Source: Aquatica leii (taxonomy: Eukaryota > Arthropoda > Insecta > Coleoptera > Lampyridae). Taken from it: a DNA stretch of 64,000 bases. The stretch is taken from positions 10,530,937 through 10,594,936 of the forward strand of contig CM069436.1 in the NCBI GenBank assembly GCA_035610365.1, given 5' to 3'. The notes below the pieces were generated by a model. The model worked only from the letters and a program-made list of their open reading frames with translations. It was not told the DNA's origin and ran no database searches. Positions within the stretch are counted from its first letter, which is position 1, and the number at the start of each line of letters is the position of its first letter. Positions 12,001 through 27,000 of this stretch are shown here, piece by piece. Made by a program: the position numbers and the translations under genes.

Positions 12001-15000
12001 TTACTCCTAAGTCACTAAACAACCTTGTCATTAGTAAGTGGAATTTACAGTTTAATGGGGATTCGAGCGTCACAAGTTTTCTTGAGCGGGTTGAAAAACT
12101 ACGTGTTTTACGCGGGGTTTCAAAAAGCGACTTATACTTGTCCGCTGTAGAATTCTTTACTGGTAATGCTTTAAGGTACCGTTCGGTACGCGATACTCTT
12201 CGTAGTTGGGACGCACTCGTAACTGCGCTTCGACACACTTTACTTTCTTGTGATTACGAAGAAAGTCTCTGGGACGAAGTACGTAATCGTACGCAAGGAT
12301 CTGAAAAGCCAGTATCAATTTACATTGCAGTTATGGAAAATCTTTTTCGACGATTTTTTTGTCTTCCGGTTGAAACAGTTCATTTGACAATAATCAAAAG
12401 AAATTTACAGCCATACCTACAAACTTAACTTGCATTACAAACAATAATTAGTCTTTCTGAACTGACACGTGTATGTAAACTCCTAGAAGATACTCATATC
12501 CGCAATAGCAAATTTAAACCGCCACCCACTAACATAAAAACTGTACTAAAATCAGATTTTACTTATCGCAAAACTACCTCATATGCACTCAAAATAGCAG
12601 TTTCTGATTCACAGTTTTTTTACGATTTACCGTCTAATGATTTGCAATGTCCTCCCGAGGTTGGTCACGTTACGCCTATTATCTGTTGGAACTGCAGAAA
12701 CCCCAGACATCGCGCAAGTAATTGCCTAGAACCTAAAAGTAAATATTGTTACCGTTGCGTTAAATCCAATTTTACGGTGAAGACATGTCCTACTTGTTCG
12801 GAAAACTTAAATCAGCGTCGTTAAAGAGACCGGTATCTCTAATGATGAAAGTCAACGTATTTTATTAAATTATATTCTCAGCAACGCGAGTCAAGACGAA
12901 AGACCCTATCTAAAGGTGTCAATTTACGAAAACGTCTTCTTTGGTCTTTTAGATTCTGGAGCTTCTCACAGTATATTGGGAGAACTAGGTTGGGAAATTA
13001 TAAAGGATTTTTGTACTATTGATTCTAGTCGTGTTCGCAATTGTGTTGTCGCCAATGGTGGCAAATGTGTAAGTACTGGATTTATAATTGTTCCTATTAC
13101 GCTACGGAATAAAACCTGTATGATGGAAGCTTTAGTTGTACCAACGATTCTTTATTCCTTAATTCTCGGAGCTGATTTCTGGCGAAAAATGGGAATTGTT
13201 CCAGATTTGCGTCACGGAGAGTGGAGCTTTTCATCTGAACCACCCAATATCTACGTCAATTCTATTCAGACAGTAAAGCATTTGTCGCCTTCACAAAGCC
13301 TTGAACTAGACATCTTTATTAAAAATACTTTTGCGCATATGGGAAACAAACTCGGAGTAACCAACTTAGTCGAACATCAAATTAAAACGGATTCGTTGCC
13401 CATGAAACAAAGATACTATCTAATATCTCCGGCTCTGCAAAAATATGTAGACAAAGAGCTAGACAAAATCTTATCTGATGGAATTGTTGAACCATCTACC
13501 TCCGTCTGGTCGTCGCTTATTGTTATGATTAAAAAGCGAGATAATTCCTACCGCTTTTGTGTCGATTACAGACGTTTAAATAAAGTCATCAACCTGATGC
13601 TTATCCACTACCATATGTTAGCTCTACTCTCGATAATCTAAGAGATGCTAAGTTGCTGTCTACGTTTGATGTTAAATCAGCTTATTGGCAAATTCCTGTG
13701 GCCAAATCATCTCGCGAATACACTGCTTTTACGGTTCTAAATGAAGACTTTTTCAGTTTTGCCGTATGCCTTTTGGGTTTCATAATGCGCCAGCGACTTG
13801 GCAACGTTTTATCTATCGCGTAATTGGTGCTGATCTCGAACCACATGTATTTACTTATCTTGACGACATTATTGTGTGCACTCAAACGTTTAAACAGCAT
13901 TTAAACGCACTGCAAGAAGTTGTTGATCGCCTCATTTCCTCTGGTTTAACTCTTAGCCAAAATAAATGCCACTTTTGCAAACCAGAACTACGTTACCTCG
14001 GTTATGTCGTGAACTCAAAAGATCTTCTTGTTGATCCAGAAAAAATTGAAGCTATTGTGCAATACCAATTCCGACGTCCGTTTCTGAAATTCGTCGCATT
14101 ATAAGTATGGCATCTTGGTATCGCCGCTTTGTACCAAATTTTTCTTCTGTCATTTCACCGTTAACAGCCTTGCTAAAAAAAAATTCTAAATTTTTGTCGA
14201 CAGATAACTGTCAAAACGCTTTTAATGGTATAAAAGAACATCTTGTTTGTGCTCCGGTACTGTCGTATCCCGATTTCTCATTGCCCTTCATTATACAAAC
14301 TGACGCTTCTGGTTACGGAATTGGTGCTATTCTTAATTAGGAACAATCTGATAGCAAAAAAGTTATATGCTACATTAGCAAATCCGTAACCAAAAATGAA
14401 AGAAAATATAGCACCACGGAACGTGAGTGTCTTGCCGTTCCTTACGCAATTGAGAAACTTCAACCATATATAGAAAGTACCAAATTCACTGTCATAACCG
14501 ATCACTATAGTCTTAATGGTTGAATAGTATTAAAGATCCTGTTGGTCTTATTGGTAGGTGGGCCGTTCGTCTTTAGCAGTACGATTTTGATATCGTACAT
14601 CGAAAAGGTAAAGAACATATCGTACCTGATAGTTTGTCTCGTTCCGTACCGATAATTGATGACATATGTCTCGCTGAATCCGAATGTCATCCTACAAAAG
14701 ATCGTTGGTATAATCGAATGATTACCTCTATTCGCGATTCTCCTCAAAAATTTCCTTTTTGGAGAGTCCGGGGAAATAAGTTATTTAAGCACGTTTAAGT
14801 TACATTTTCTAAAATTGCTGATGAACGTGATGAGTGGAAATTAGTTCTTCCCAAAGATAATCGTGTAATGAAAAAATCTTACTTAAGGTGTCATTTATAT
14901 GACATAATCATAATTAAAATAATAATAATGCACCGTGCTAGCTCTATGAATTTATTAAATATAAACAACACACAAACATTAGAGCGATGAGTCTTATTTC

Positions 15001-18000
15001 TAATTATATTCAGGACGGGGTATTCTACTCGTACATTAATATTACAATTCTAATTTGAAGTATAAATTGGACGCCACAATATTTTTTATATTAAATTTAT
15101 AACGGGTAAATATTGAAACCAAAAACGAACATATAAACAAATCTTAAAACTAACACTTAATTAGGTTAATTAGGTACATACGTGTTATTTGAAGGTTAAT
15201 TAATTGTTGCTGTTCGTAGCTTCAGCGCATGGGCGTGATCATCACGTGACTTAAATGAATTACGCAATCTTTGAAATCTTCCGGATTTTACTTTCTATTG
15301 TTTTCGTATAATTTGATTTATCCTATCACCTTGGATCGATGATTATTAACAATAACTTCATAAACGTATTAGGGGAACGTACGTATCAGAAATTTTCCAT
15401 AATCATATCTTACATAAATCGTAATATTCGTATTCAGAAACGTAACGTAAAACCATCGAAATTGTACGTATCCAAACAAATCAAATCGAACGTATCAACC
15501 AGAATATAACGTAACTCTTCCAGTTCGTACGTACAAAAAATAAGAAAGAAAAGAAACCCTTTCAGATTACGGGTTTCTTTAAATAAACAAAGGCGAATAT
15601 AAAACGGACGAAAGCGAAAATACAGCGACAAAAGCGGATAATTTTCAATGCATACTACAAAAGCAGATTTCCACAGTTCAAATTTAACATGAGGAAATTT
15701 TCTGCACGTTATGCAGGAACGTCCGCGTCCTTTCGCAGTTCAACGGAAGATGCGTTAAGACAATATGGCTACGAATCACGCATGAGTAATGTGCATCAGC
15801 GATTTGCGCACGCAGAGACTCCAAAAATGTTAAATTAAGACAGAAGTATTCAATCGAAAAAATGTAAACGTTACAAACGCAACGCTGTAATGCACGAGCA
15901 CCATGATTCCCCTATTGCTGGTTGCGCTGGGATATCAAAAACATTTAGTCGTTTGTGTCAAAAAATTTATTGGCTTAAAATGAGAACTGACGTTGCTAAT
16001 TATGTAAAGCGATAAAAAATCTGCCAACAAACTAAACCACTTCAACAAAACCCGGCTGGTTTGATGGGTAGACATTCTCTTATTGATAAGTCTTGGGAAG
16101 TCATTTGCATGGACCTTATTGGTTCTTTGCCACGTTCTCGTCAAGGATTCTGTTATATCTTAGTCGTAGCTGACTGTTTTAGCAAATTTGTTTTAACATT
16201 TCCTCTTCGTACCGCTACCGTACGCATGTCAATGTCGAATATTGCCGTTTCGCAAAAATGCATCTGCAAGTATGTGACCAAAAGTGTTGGTGTAGAAAAT
16301 TCCAACAATGAAATCAATAAGTCAATATCAAATTTGACAATATATTAGCAATTAGTAACAAACCAATTTGGCGTATTTTTTTGTTTGCCATTCATCAAAG
16401 ACATTCCAGTGTTGTTCACTTAGCGAAACAACTGAAAAATGGTCAAAAAGTATAACTTACCACGGAAAATGCATTACAACGAGCTAATAAACCGCCACCT
16501 ACAACATTCATTAATTTTTATTAAACGAGCCAGAATGATGACTTTGCTCAAACGCTGTTATACTCTGAAGAAAATAGTTTTTCTCAAATAACGCCCATCA
16601 CATCAAGTAGAAAAAAAAAACAAGTATATAACAAAAGTTGAATGTTATGCAAAATTGGAAAAAAAAAGTTATAAATAAGAACTATGATATTTATGCCATA
16701 ATGTCGTTCACAGACGGTATGAGCTCTTTCCCACCGAAGAAACCAAGCAGACCTTGAAGTTATACATCACTTGCTAATCAAATACTATCTAGTCGTTGCT
16801 CACTATGTTGGAATGTCACAATGTAACCTAAAAATCAAAGAACGTATTAGAATATTTCAAAAGCAAAAGAAGGTCAAAGAGAGGAGTATTCTAAAAGTGA
16901 CCAGCACCTTCAAAAATGCCAACCAATCGAAAGTATGTACAGTCGTTTACGCTCGCGCTCGGAACTTTCCACTCGTAACAACTTTTCATTCCAACTTTGT
17001 TACAGAATATACTGTACGTTTCTTAACTACTACCATTATTTATTTATTTTTAAATGTACATGCATAGTTGAAAAAAACAATAAAACAATATATTTAAAAA
17101 TAAAAATAACCTTTAGTAGTTTAATAAATTTTCTAAAAAAACAAAAAATTGTCGTATCTAAATTTTAAAACAAATTTGTTATTAAACTATTTTAAAATAA
17201 AATTCATAATGCAAACTGTTGAATATTTATTCTACTACAAGCTCGTAATGTAAATTTATTAAACACATGAATATAAATACTACTTAAACTGACGTTTTGT
17301 TTAAGGTTTAGTAGTTTCATTGTATTCTATGTAATTAGCTTTTAAATTACAGTTACATGTAGATTTTATTTTATTTGGTTTTAATTTAAAAATTTGTATT
17401 CCTATTTGACGTTGTAAAAATCTATAAAAACCTTAAACGAAATAATGAGAAAATAACGTTCGCTTATTTTATAAGCATAAAATTTTTAACATTATGTTTT
17501 TATTTTGTTTTTGTTTGTTTACAATAAGAATTTATATTAAGTTTGTTTAATTACCATATTTATTTTTTATTTAAGCCAAAATCTTTTAATAATCCAACCT
17601 TTGATATTTCTGGTAATAAAAATAAATTTTGAAACTAATCAATAATAGATTTAGAATAAAACAAAAGTTGCTTGAGATTTTCAATCAAATTGATTGAATT
17701 TTCTGTGAAAATAATTTTAAACAAAAGTAATAAAAAGCTAATTAAAAAAATGTTTTTTAAATAGTTTTATAGTCGGTTTAATTGGTGACAATTGCCAAGA
17801 TGCCAACCTTTTTAATTAAAAAAATTGTTTTAATTACATTTATTTTTATTTTTTAGCGCTAAAATTATTACACTAACTTAAGCTTGATGTTATTTTAATA
17901 AGATAATTGGCAAGCAAAAATTAATTCTTGCCAGAATGCATAAGACTAATATAGTTTAATTAACCCCACTGTTTTTCTATTAATATATAAGACAAAAATA

Positions 18001-21000
18001 ACAGCAGAGATAGTTTTTTGTTGCGTTGCTGCACTGCAAATATAGTAAAAAAAATCAAAATCAATTATAATAATATATTATAAAAATTTCTAAGCAATCA
18101 AAAAATGTTTAAAGAATATTAAAATCATATAGTTAACTAGCATATAATAACTATTATTTACATATTTACGTTTGCGTTTAAAACTTTTTTCTGGTAAATA
18201 ATACCTGTTATTATATGATTATTAAATATATATGTTATGTTTTTATTTCTATAAAAATCTTACCAAATGTTTTATGTTCTGCAACTTTCTATAATGTCAC
18301 TTCACTTCCTAGTAAAACAAAGTACTAAACAATATAAATTCACTTTTAGAAAATTAACAAAACAAGAAAAGTTAGAAACAACATTAATAAATATACAAAA
18401 ATGCAATAAATTAAAATTTACATAAAACACTGTTGGAACCATAAAACATATTAAAGATATTTTTAGGGTAATTGGTTAGAAATAAATAAGAGATAAATTA
18501 CTTTCTTTTAATAACTTGGTTGTTAATAATTTGAACTTGTTATTGGGATTTTGAAGAAGTTTTATGTAAGATGTGGGATCATTAAGTAAATTGTCAAATT
18601 AATTTAATTTTGCCTGACGAAGAACTTAGACCAAGTTCGAATGCTTGCATTTAAATTGTTCTAAATAAATACACCACTTACCCTAAAAATAATTACTTGA
18701 TTAACAAATGATTAATCAAAATGTTGTTTTTAATAAAACTGACAAAATTTAGGTAGCTTATAGCTGTATAGGCCAATTTTAGAGTTTAGCTCAAACCACG
18801 TTATATACGGTTTTTTAAAACTAAAAGCTAATATTTAAAAAATGACTATCCACTTAACAATTTTGAAATAATTAGCAAATAATGAAGTTTAGGAAGATGC
18901 TGTCAACCATTAGAATAATGAAATTAAAAAAATTATTTTAGAGATAGTTATCACATATCTCCTACAATATCCATTACAATTATGTTTGAGAATGTTAAGT
19001 GTGATACTTTCGTACAATACGATGAGTTCCATTATCTCAAGTACTACAACTAAGAAAAGCAAATAAAAGTTTTTCGTAATTTGCTTTATCAAAGGTATTG
19101 GTTTGGGTTTTTCAGTAATAATAAACAGGTATTTTCACGTTAGTATTTATTGTTACTTTGAAGTGTGTCGTTATATTTTTACGTTTTTTGAAAAGAATTG
19201 AAATGTGAATGACAAAATAGAAGAAGTAGAAGACAAATTAGAACAAAAGCTAGAGAAAAAATTTAAAGAAAGAATACCACTGCTTGAATTGTTAGGGTAA
19301 AGGAAGCGTCACGAGTGAAGATTTAATAATGGACCATCGGGAAGAATTCACTCACAAGTTTAAAGTGGTACCTCCAAATTTTGATGGCAAAGTTCCATGG
19401 TCAACCTACTACAAGCAGTTTAAAGCCGCAGTTTCAGCCAATGGTTATAGCAACAAGCAGAAAGCGACGTCTTTAACAGTGGAGAAGCTTTTGGAATCTT
19501 GCAAACTGTTCCTGATCACCTGCAAGAAAATTACGTGTGAAAAACACGATGCCAGTAAAGATCTTAAATATTTACTCAGATCCTACAACGTTGAAAAAGA
19601 AGATCGTGATAGGCCAATGCACGCCAGTGTCTGAAATTGTGAGATGCGTGAAATCTAACAAAGATGCGTCGCCGAAGAAGTGCCCACAACATCTATTGGA
19701 CATTCTTACCTCCAAATTCCAAAACCTCAGCCAAGACCAGCTGGCTAAAACTAAAGTGTTTATCCAAGAGTATCAAGATGTGTTCACGCTGAAAAGTGGT
19801 TCCAAAGAGAGAACAAACGTGGTGAAGCATAAAATTAATACCGGAGACGCTCGGCCGATACGACAACATCCACGCAGACTTCCTTTGGCAAAAAGAAACG
19901 AAACGGAACAAATAATTACAGATATGGAGCAAGAAGGCGTGACTGAACCTTTAAGTAGCCCTTGGGCATCTCCAGTAGTACTTTTAAAGAAGAAAGATGG
20001 ATCAAAGAGGTTTTGCGTAGACTACAGACAGCTAAACGACGTGATCAAAAAGAACAGTTACCCTTTACCCAGAATTTATGATACGTTAGACACCCTGTCA
20101 GGATCCCAATGGTTTTCTACGTTAGACTTAAAGAGTGGTTACTGGCAGGTAGAATTGGAACCCAAGGTTCAAGATGGACAAGATGGCATATTTTAGCAAG
20201 GTTTTGTCCAGGTCAGAAAAGAATTATTGCGTGACTAGAAGGGAGCTGTTAGCAGTCGTCAAGTCCGTAAAACATTTCTACAAATATTTGTATAAACGAA
20301 CATTTTTACTGAGAACGGACCACACCGCTTTATAATGGCTGTTGCAGTCCCGTAACCCGGAAAGGCAAGTAGCAAGATGGATCGAAAGACTGCAAGAATA
20401 TGACTATACGATAGTACATACTTTGGCATTAAGAAGACATTGGGTAAAGTGCAACAACGATTCTATTGGATGAACTGCAAAGAGGACGTCATAAAATGGT
20501 GCCGTAAGTGCACGGTTTGCGCATCTGGAAATGGTCCAACGAGAAAGCGCAAAGCACCTATGAAAGAATACAACGTAGAAAGCCCTTTGAAAAGAGTGGC
20601 GATTGACATCGCAGAACCGTTCCCAAAATCTGATTCGGGAAATAAATACATTCTGGTGGGGGTGGATTATTTCACGAAATGGACGGAGGCTTACGTCATA
20701 CCCAATCAAGAAGCACTTACAGTTGCAGATGTATTAGTAAAAGTGTTTTTCTGCCGGTTTGAAGTTTAGTTAAAATTACACTCCGATCAAGGCCGCAACT
20801 CTGAGCTGTTTCAAGAAGTTTGCCGTCTGCTGGGAATTAAGAAAACTCGAACGACGCTTCTCTATCCTCAATCTGATGGCATCGTTTAGCGGATAAATCG
20901 AACAATGGGAAAATACTTAGCCAAAGTAGTGTCCAAACATCAAAAAGTCAGGGATCAGTACATGCACCTGTTTCTAATGGCTATCATTTGTTTACGAAAG

Positions 21001-24000
21001 CACAGGATAAACACTATCCTGTGTGATGTTCAGTCGCAAAATACGACTGCCATGCGACTTCCAAATTGGACGAAAACTGGAAGAAGAAGTTGCTGGAGAA
21101 GATTAAGTCAGCAAGCTGACCAAGAAGCTAGACGAAGTACATGAGGAAGTCCGTAAAAACACAAATTGCCAGCGACAGGATGAAGACTAGATATGACGTC
21201 AAGGCACAAAATGGTGGGTTTCAACTTAGCGACATGGTGTGGTTGTATAATTCTCAAAAAAAAACGTGGTTTGTCGCCGAAGCTGGAAAAGCAATGGGAG
21301 GGCCCTTAAGAAATCCTGCAGCGTATTAATGACGTCGATTATCTAGCTCCGTTTGCTGGTGATAACCACAATTCACAAGTTCAGGTGCGAACCAGAGTAA
21401 TAAGCATCAGAACCAGGAATCAAATCAAAGAAATAGAGTTCGAGAAGTTTATGAGCTTATACGGAGGTTCTGGAAAAGCTAGGTTCGGAGTTACCACCGA
21501 GGAATAACAAAACCTGTTCTAAACACTAAAAGATTACGCCATTGAACATTGCGTGAGCGAGGATCTTGACATGTTCAAAGGGGTTGCAGTCGTGTTTAAA
21601 AATAAGTTTGGGCAGCTAGATGAACTACGAACACAGCAACCGGCAGTCGAAAAATTTTAAGACTACGTGGTGCAGACGCTTTGCTTTTTATCTGGTCACC
21701 AAGAAATACTCACGTACCAAGTCGTTATACGAAAATCTGTGGCAAACGTTATGGAATCTCAAAAGAGAAATGGAGTTCCACCATATTAAAAAATTAGCAG
21801 CACCCAAGCTTAGTTGTGGCTTAGATCAACTGAATTGAAGGACAGTTTGAAACATGCTGGAGGTCGTCTTTCCAAGAACTGGCGTTCAAGTGTTGGTTTG
21901 TAGTTACCAACTAAGAAGAATATCGGGTCAGGAAAAGTCTATTGACTGTTACTTTTATGGTCAAGAAAGTTGCCAAAATGGAGGAAGGTGTCACTATCGC
22001 CACGATCCTTTCTACGGGTGTCGCATCCAGTCTCCTGTTTTAGAACAGTCCTAAGAAGGGGACAGTGAAACGTTCGAGAAATTATTCTCAAGTTCAAGAG
22101 CCTTTTCGTTATCTCTTGTTATCTATTTTCCAGAACGTTTACCAAAGGATGTGGAACATTCGCAAACGTTTCGCCAAAATGTATAAATTTGGTGCAAACA
22201 AATCATAGGGCAGTTATTTTTCCGTAATTTGAAGACAGCAGTGTTAAGAACCTTATTCAAGTTTAAATAAATAAGCGATTAAGGGGTGTGAGTAAATATA
22301 CGGAGTATAATCTTGTACGTGACTTTAGTGTAAACAAACAATAAGTGTTAAATAGTTATCCGCGGACTTATCTTCGTGTAAGTGATATAAACTAATGTAT
22401 TTTTATTAAATATCCTTAGATTTAACTAATTCGATTAGTTATAAACGTGTGCATATTTTTAAATAAACAAATTAGTAATAATAATTGTTACAGAATTTAT
22501 AAAAATGATGATAGTTGCTGAACAAGTTGAAATAATTTATATTTACGTAAGTGAAAATTGATGTGCTTTATGGGTAGCTATTGCGTTCAATGCAAAGCTT
22601 CTGTATAAAAAATTCAGGGATCTTTACGTGCGACTTCTTGTGTGGAAATTTGAAGTCACTGGTTTTGTAGCAAATATCAAGGTAAATCAGTCAAGGATTG
22701 TGGAAAAAGACGTACAAATTAAAATTTTGGGTAAAGACGCTGTTCAACAAACAACAACGGAGGTGTCACATGAAACAATTCGGAAAGTCTTAAAAACACA
22801 TAAGTTTTTTTCTTTACAAAATGCACATTCTTCAAATTCAGTTTTGTAAAACGAAGATTGAAATATTTGAACAATATCCAAAATTTTAAAAAAACATGTT
22901 TTTCTGATAGATGCTCTTTCTTTTAAATTGTAGTTATTGTGATAATGAAAATCCGCGTATTGTACGAGAGGATCACACCCAGTACCCTCAAAAACTAACT
23001 GTTTGTGCAGGAATTCTAAGAGATAAAATTGTTGTAGCTTTGTTTCTGAATAGAAATTTTACAGGTGATATTTCTGTAAATTTGCTTAAAAACGCAATAG
23101 AGCCGTTGATTGTTCAAACTTTGAAAAGTTAAGTAAATGGCAAACCGCGGTTAGATGCAAAACTGCTTTACTTTCAACTGGATAGTACTTCACCGCATTA
23201 CGCCGTGCGAACTAGACAGTAGTTAGATCAATAATATCGTTGTTTATATACATTATAGTTAGGCAATGACTGCGCTAAAATTGGAAACATTAATTTGGAT
23301 GCAAAACCCTAGTAGTTTTGGATGCAAACGCAAAATTGACATATCTGGCGCTGCTTTTATTAATATTACAGATTTCTAAATTACAGCTTAGTACATTCTC
23401 CTACAGTAATCTATAAAGATACAGTTTCAGAAATTTGAAAAAGACTACGTTCTTTTTATTACATGTAAAATAGCCTTGAAAGAAAATTATATCTATGCAC
23501 GATAACACTTATGTTATGAAATTCGGTCTATGTAAACAACTGGTATTCTGAGAAACAATCATTCCTTTAATAAAATTGAACGAACAGTTTCTAATTTCTA
23601 TATATTTTTTTATAGTATTCGAGCGATCAAAACAATAAAATAAACTATCAAATTTACAAAATTTCTATTCAAATTTAATATACATTAGATTCAAGTTAAC
23701 TAGTTAATAAATACACATGGTGATAAAAAATTATAAAAGATGTATTAATAACGAAATGACTAAAAAAGTTTATGAATTTGGGTGGGGCAGGCATGTTTAG
23801 CTAAGGATAATCCTTTTATCTCAATAAACAGAAATATTCTACATGTTTCTGTTTATTGATATAATAAAAACACATCTAGGGACTTGTATATTGTAAGCAA
23901 TGCTGGTATTATTTTTTGCCGAATGCCTGCATTTTTAATTATGCAGTGCACGCCGCTTAATAGAATCACGTTGGCAGTTCTTGTAATTATTTTTCCAAAT

Positions 24001-27000
24001 TTCACAAACAGTGTATTTTTTAAGATTTAACAGCATCTCCCAAAATTTCATTATTTGCTAATTATTTCAAAACTCAAATTGAATGTCTTTTTTAATATTA
24101 TTAAATAGCATTTTTGAAGATCTTTTCAATGATGTACCATAAGTGAAGAGTTGCAATTTACATTTTTGAAGTTGGAATGGTCGGAGATAAGAAGGTAGGA
24201 CCATGTCAATTTGGTTCTCTCTCTTCTTCAATTTTAAAAAACATATTTGTTTATGCATAAATATATTTTGTAATTAATCATTAAATTTTTGTTTGCTAAT
24301 ATCCAAATAGGATTAAACTAAAAACGTTTGTATATTATGAACTTTTATGTAAAAACGTTTTTTGTCTACGACGTCTTGGTTCTGAACTTATAACTAATTC
24401 TAATCATCAATTTAAATTTTAATTGTAACAATAATTCACTTACAATAATTAAAAGTTGGTTGAAAGTAATTGTCGTTATAGACAAAAGAAAAATTTAAGT
24501 CGATCGAATTTTGATCATTACTGAATATTACTGAAACTTAAAAACAAATATTAACTATTATAATTAAATTTAATACGTATTTATTAAATTTGAAAATTAC
24601 TTCCTCAAAGAAATCCTAAAAACCATAAAACCGAGAATATTATGTTTTCAGAAAAGCGTATTTTAATACTCCTTAATTGGGATTTTTTATAAAAACATCA
24701 CTAATTAGTAAATTTATTAATTTAGTGACAGTGCCAATCTTAACTATGTGTAATTTTATTTTAGATCGTTTGGTTTACAGCGTTGTGCCCGTATGTAATA
24801 TTAATAACCCTTCTTGTAAAAGCTGTTACGTTAGAAGGAGCAAGCGTTGGACTTTTACATTACATTACGCCACGTTGGAACGAATTACTTAGCGTAGAAC
24901 CGTGGATGGAAGGTGCTACGCAAATATTCTTTGCTTACAGTATTGGATGCGGAGCTTTACCAGCGCTTGGTTCCTACAATCGTTTTCATCATAACTGCTA
25001 CAAGTACTTATTTGTATTAGTTAAAAAAATTTTAAACATTAATTTTTTAGAGATGCGGTAATAACTTGTATAATTAACACATTGACATCGATAATAGCCG
25101 GATGCGTTACGTTTGCAGTATTAGGACATATGGCTATAGAAAAGAACTGTGATATAGGAAACGTCGTGCAAAGTGGACCGGGTCTCGTTTTTCTTACATA
25201 TCCTGAAATTGTACTAAAGTTGCCTGGTGCTCCGTTTTGGGCTGCGGCGTTCTTTTTTATGTTATTGGTATAATGCTTTAGCATTCGTAAATGTAAAGTA
25301 ACTTTTTGTTGTAGATTTTAGGTATCGACAGTGCGTTTTGTTTAGTGGAATCTTTTATTACGGGAGTGGTTGATAACTGGCCGGATCAGTTAAGGCCGCA
25401 CAGAGATAAATTAACTATCATTATATGTGTAACTATGTTTTTACTAGGCATTCCTATGGTCACTCACGTAAGTACACATCATATTTAGAAACTTATAACT
25501 ATTTTTGAACAATATAATGTTTTGGGATGCTCTTATTGAAAACACCAATATTCGTTTGTTAGTGTAGTCACATAATAACCTAGAAAATCCTAGAGTTGCA
25601 AAATAAAAAATTGAAATCTACATAAAAATATGCTTTGAAAGCCAATTATCATTTAAATAAAAGTGTGCTTAATATAAAATTAATTTAAAATTTTTGAAGT
25701 TTATTTAAAATTATACGAAAAACACACGAATATTTAAGCAACGTAAAAGCATAGATTATTATTGATTATTATTAAAAAGTACATACTTTCAAACGCAGGT
25801 TACAAATTGTCTACGAGATTCTTCTAGAGAATAATATCCATTCTTTCCACATTGTTTTACATCAAGCATTAGCTACTGATTATAATAGTAGATTGAACGT
25901 GCGGTACCTTTCGATGTAGAAGGTCGTATTTACCATTAAGGAAACGTAAACGTGAAATACAAGTATAGAATTATAAGCACCTTTCGGCTTAGAGCGCGTC
26001 GTAGTAAAACACCCAGACTTAGGCTTGGTCCTAGTTTCTTCTTGAAATCCAAAACAAGAAGTAGAGCTTGGCCTTTGCCGTATTGTCGTTCGTGAATCCA
26101 AACAAACTGACGTTTCGCAAGACATTGCAGCTTGCATCTTCAGAGTGGTAAATGTCACTGTCAGTGACAGTGGCAAACGCCAAGTTCTACTTGTTGTTTT
26201 GGTTCTCAAGAAGAGACTAGGACCAAACCTAAGTCTGGGTGTTTTACTACGACACGGTCTAAGCCGAAAGTCGCTTATAATCATAAACATAACAACCGCG
26301 AAAGCTTAAGGTTTTTCAAGTATAGAAGTTGGAGAAGATGGTTAGTCAAGGAACTGAAGTTAGTAGTAGTAGTAGTAGTAAGAGGGAAGAAGGAGAGAAA
26401 AAGGGGTGAGTAAAGGAGGAAGGGAGTAAAATAATAAATAAATTAAGTGAAAAATAGAAATCGTGGTAGAAAAGTATAAAACTGTGTGAACAAGTGAGAT
26501 TAAGGTGAATAAACAGTATAATCGAAAAGGTCAGCGATAAAAGATAACCTCCTACATTAATAGAAATTGTTGCATTTAAATCGAAATTAAAGCGAAATCA
26601 CTAATGGTGGGACGTTTTAACTACAAAAAAGTAAGAAAAGAAAGTAAAGAGAAATTAGAAAAAAGAAAAAGGAATGAATAAAAGAGAGAGAGAGGAAGAA
26701 AAAAAGGAAAAACAACAAATATTTGAAAGAAGAAAAAAAACAATACGATCACCGGACATTAAAAAGATAACAGAAGAAATCGAAAGAAAAACCTCAAGAA
26801 CAGAAGAAGGAAGAAAAGAAATAGAAGAGTTACAAGAATTAATGAGAGAAATAATAAGGCAAGAAATGAAAAAGAAATAGAAGAAAGGAAAAAGAAGTGG
26901 AAGAAACAAAAAAAGAACTGGTGGAGAGAATAAAAACTGGAGAAAAAGCGGAAGATGAGGAAAGATGGAAAAGGAAGAATAATATTGTGATAAAAGGGTG

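Noticed and set aside
23822..23858. 13-bp hairpin as a terminator or RNA gene
   Set aside because: Isolated AT-rich hairpin in an insect intron. There is no promoter or conserved RNA feature, so it was recorded only as a repeat.
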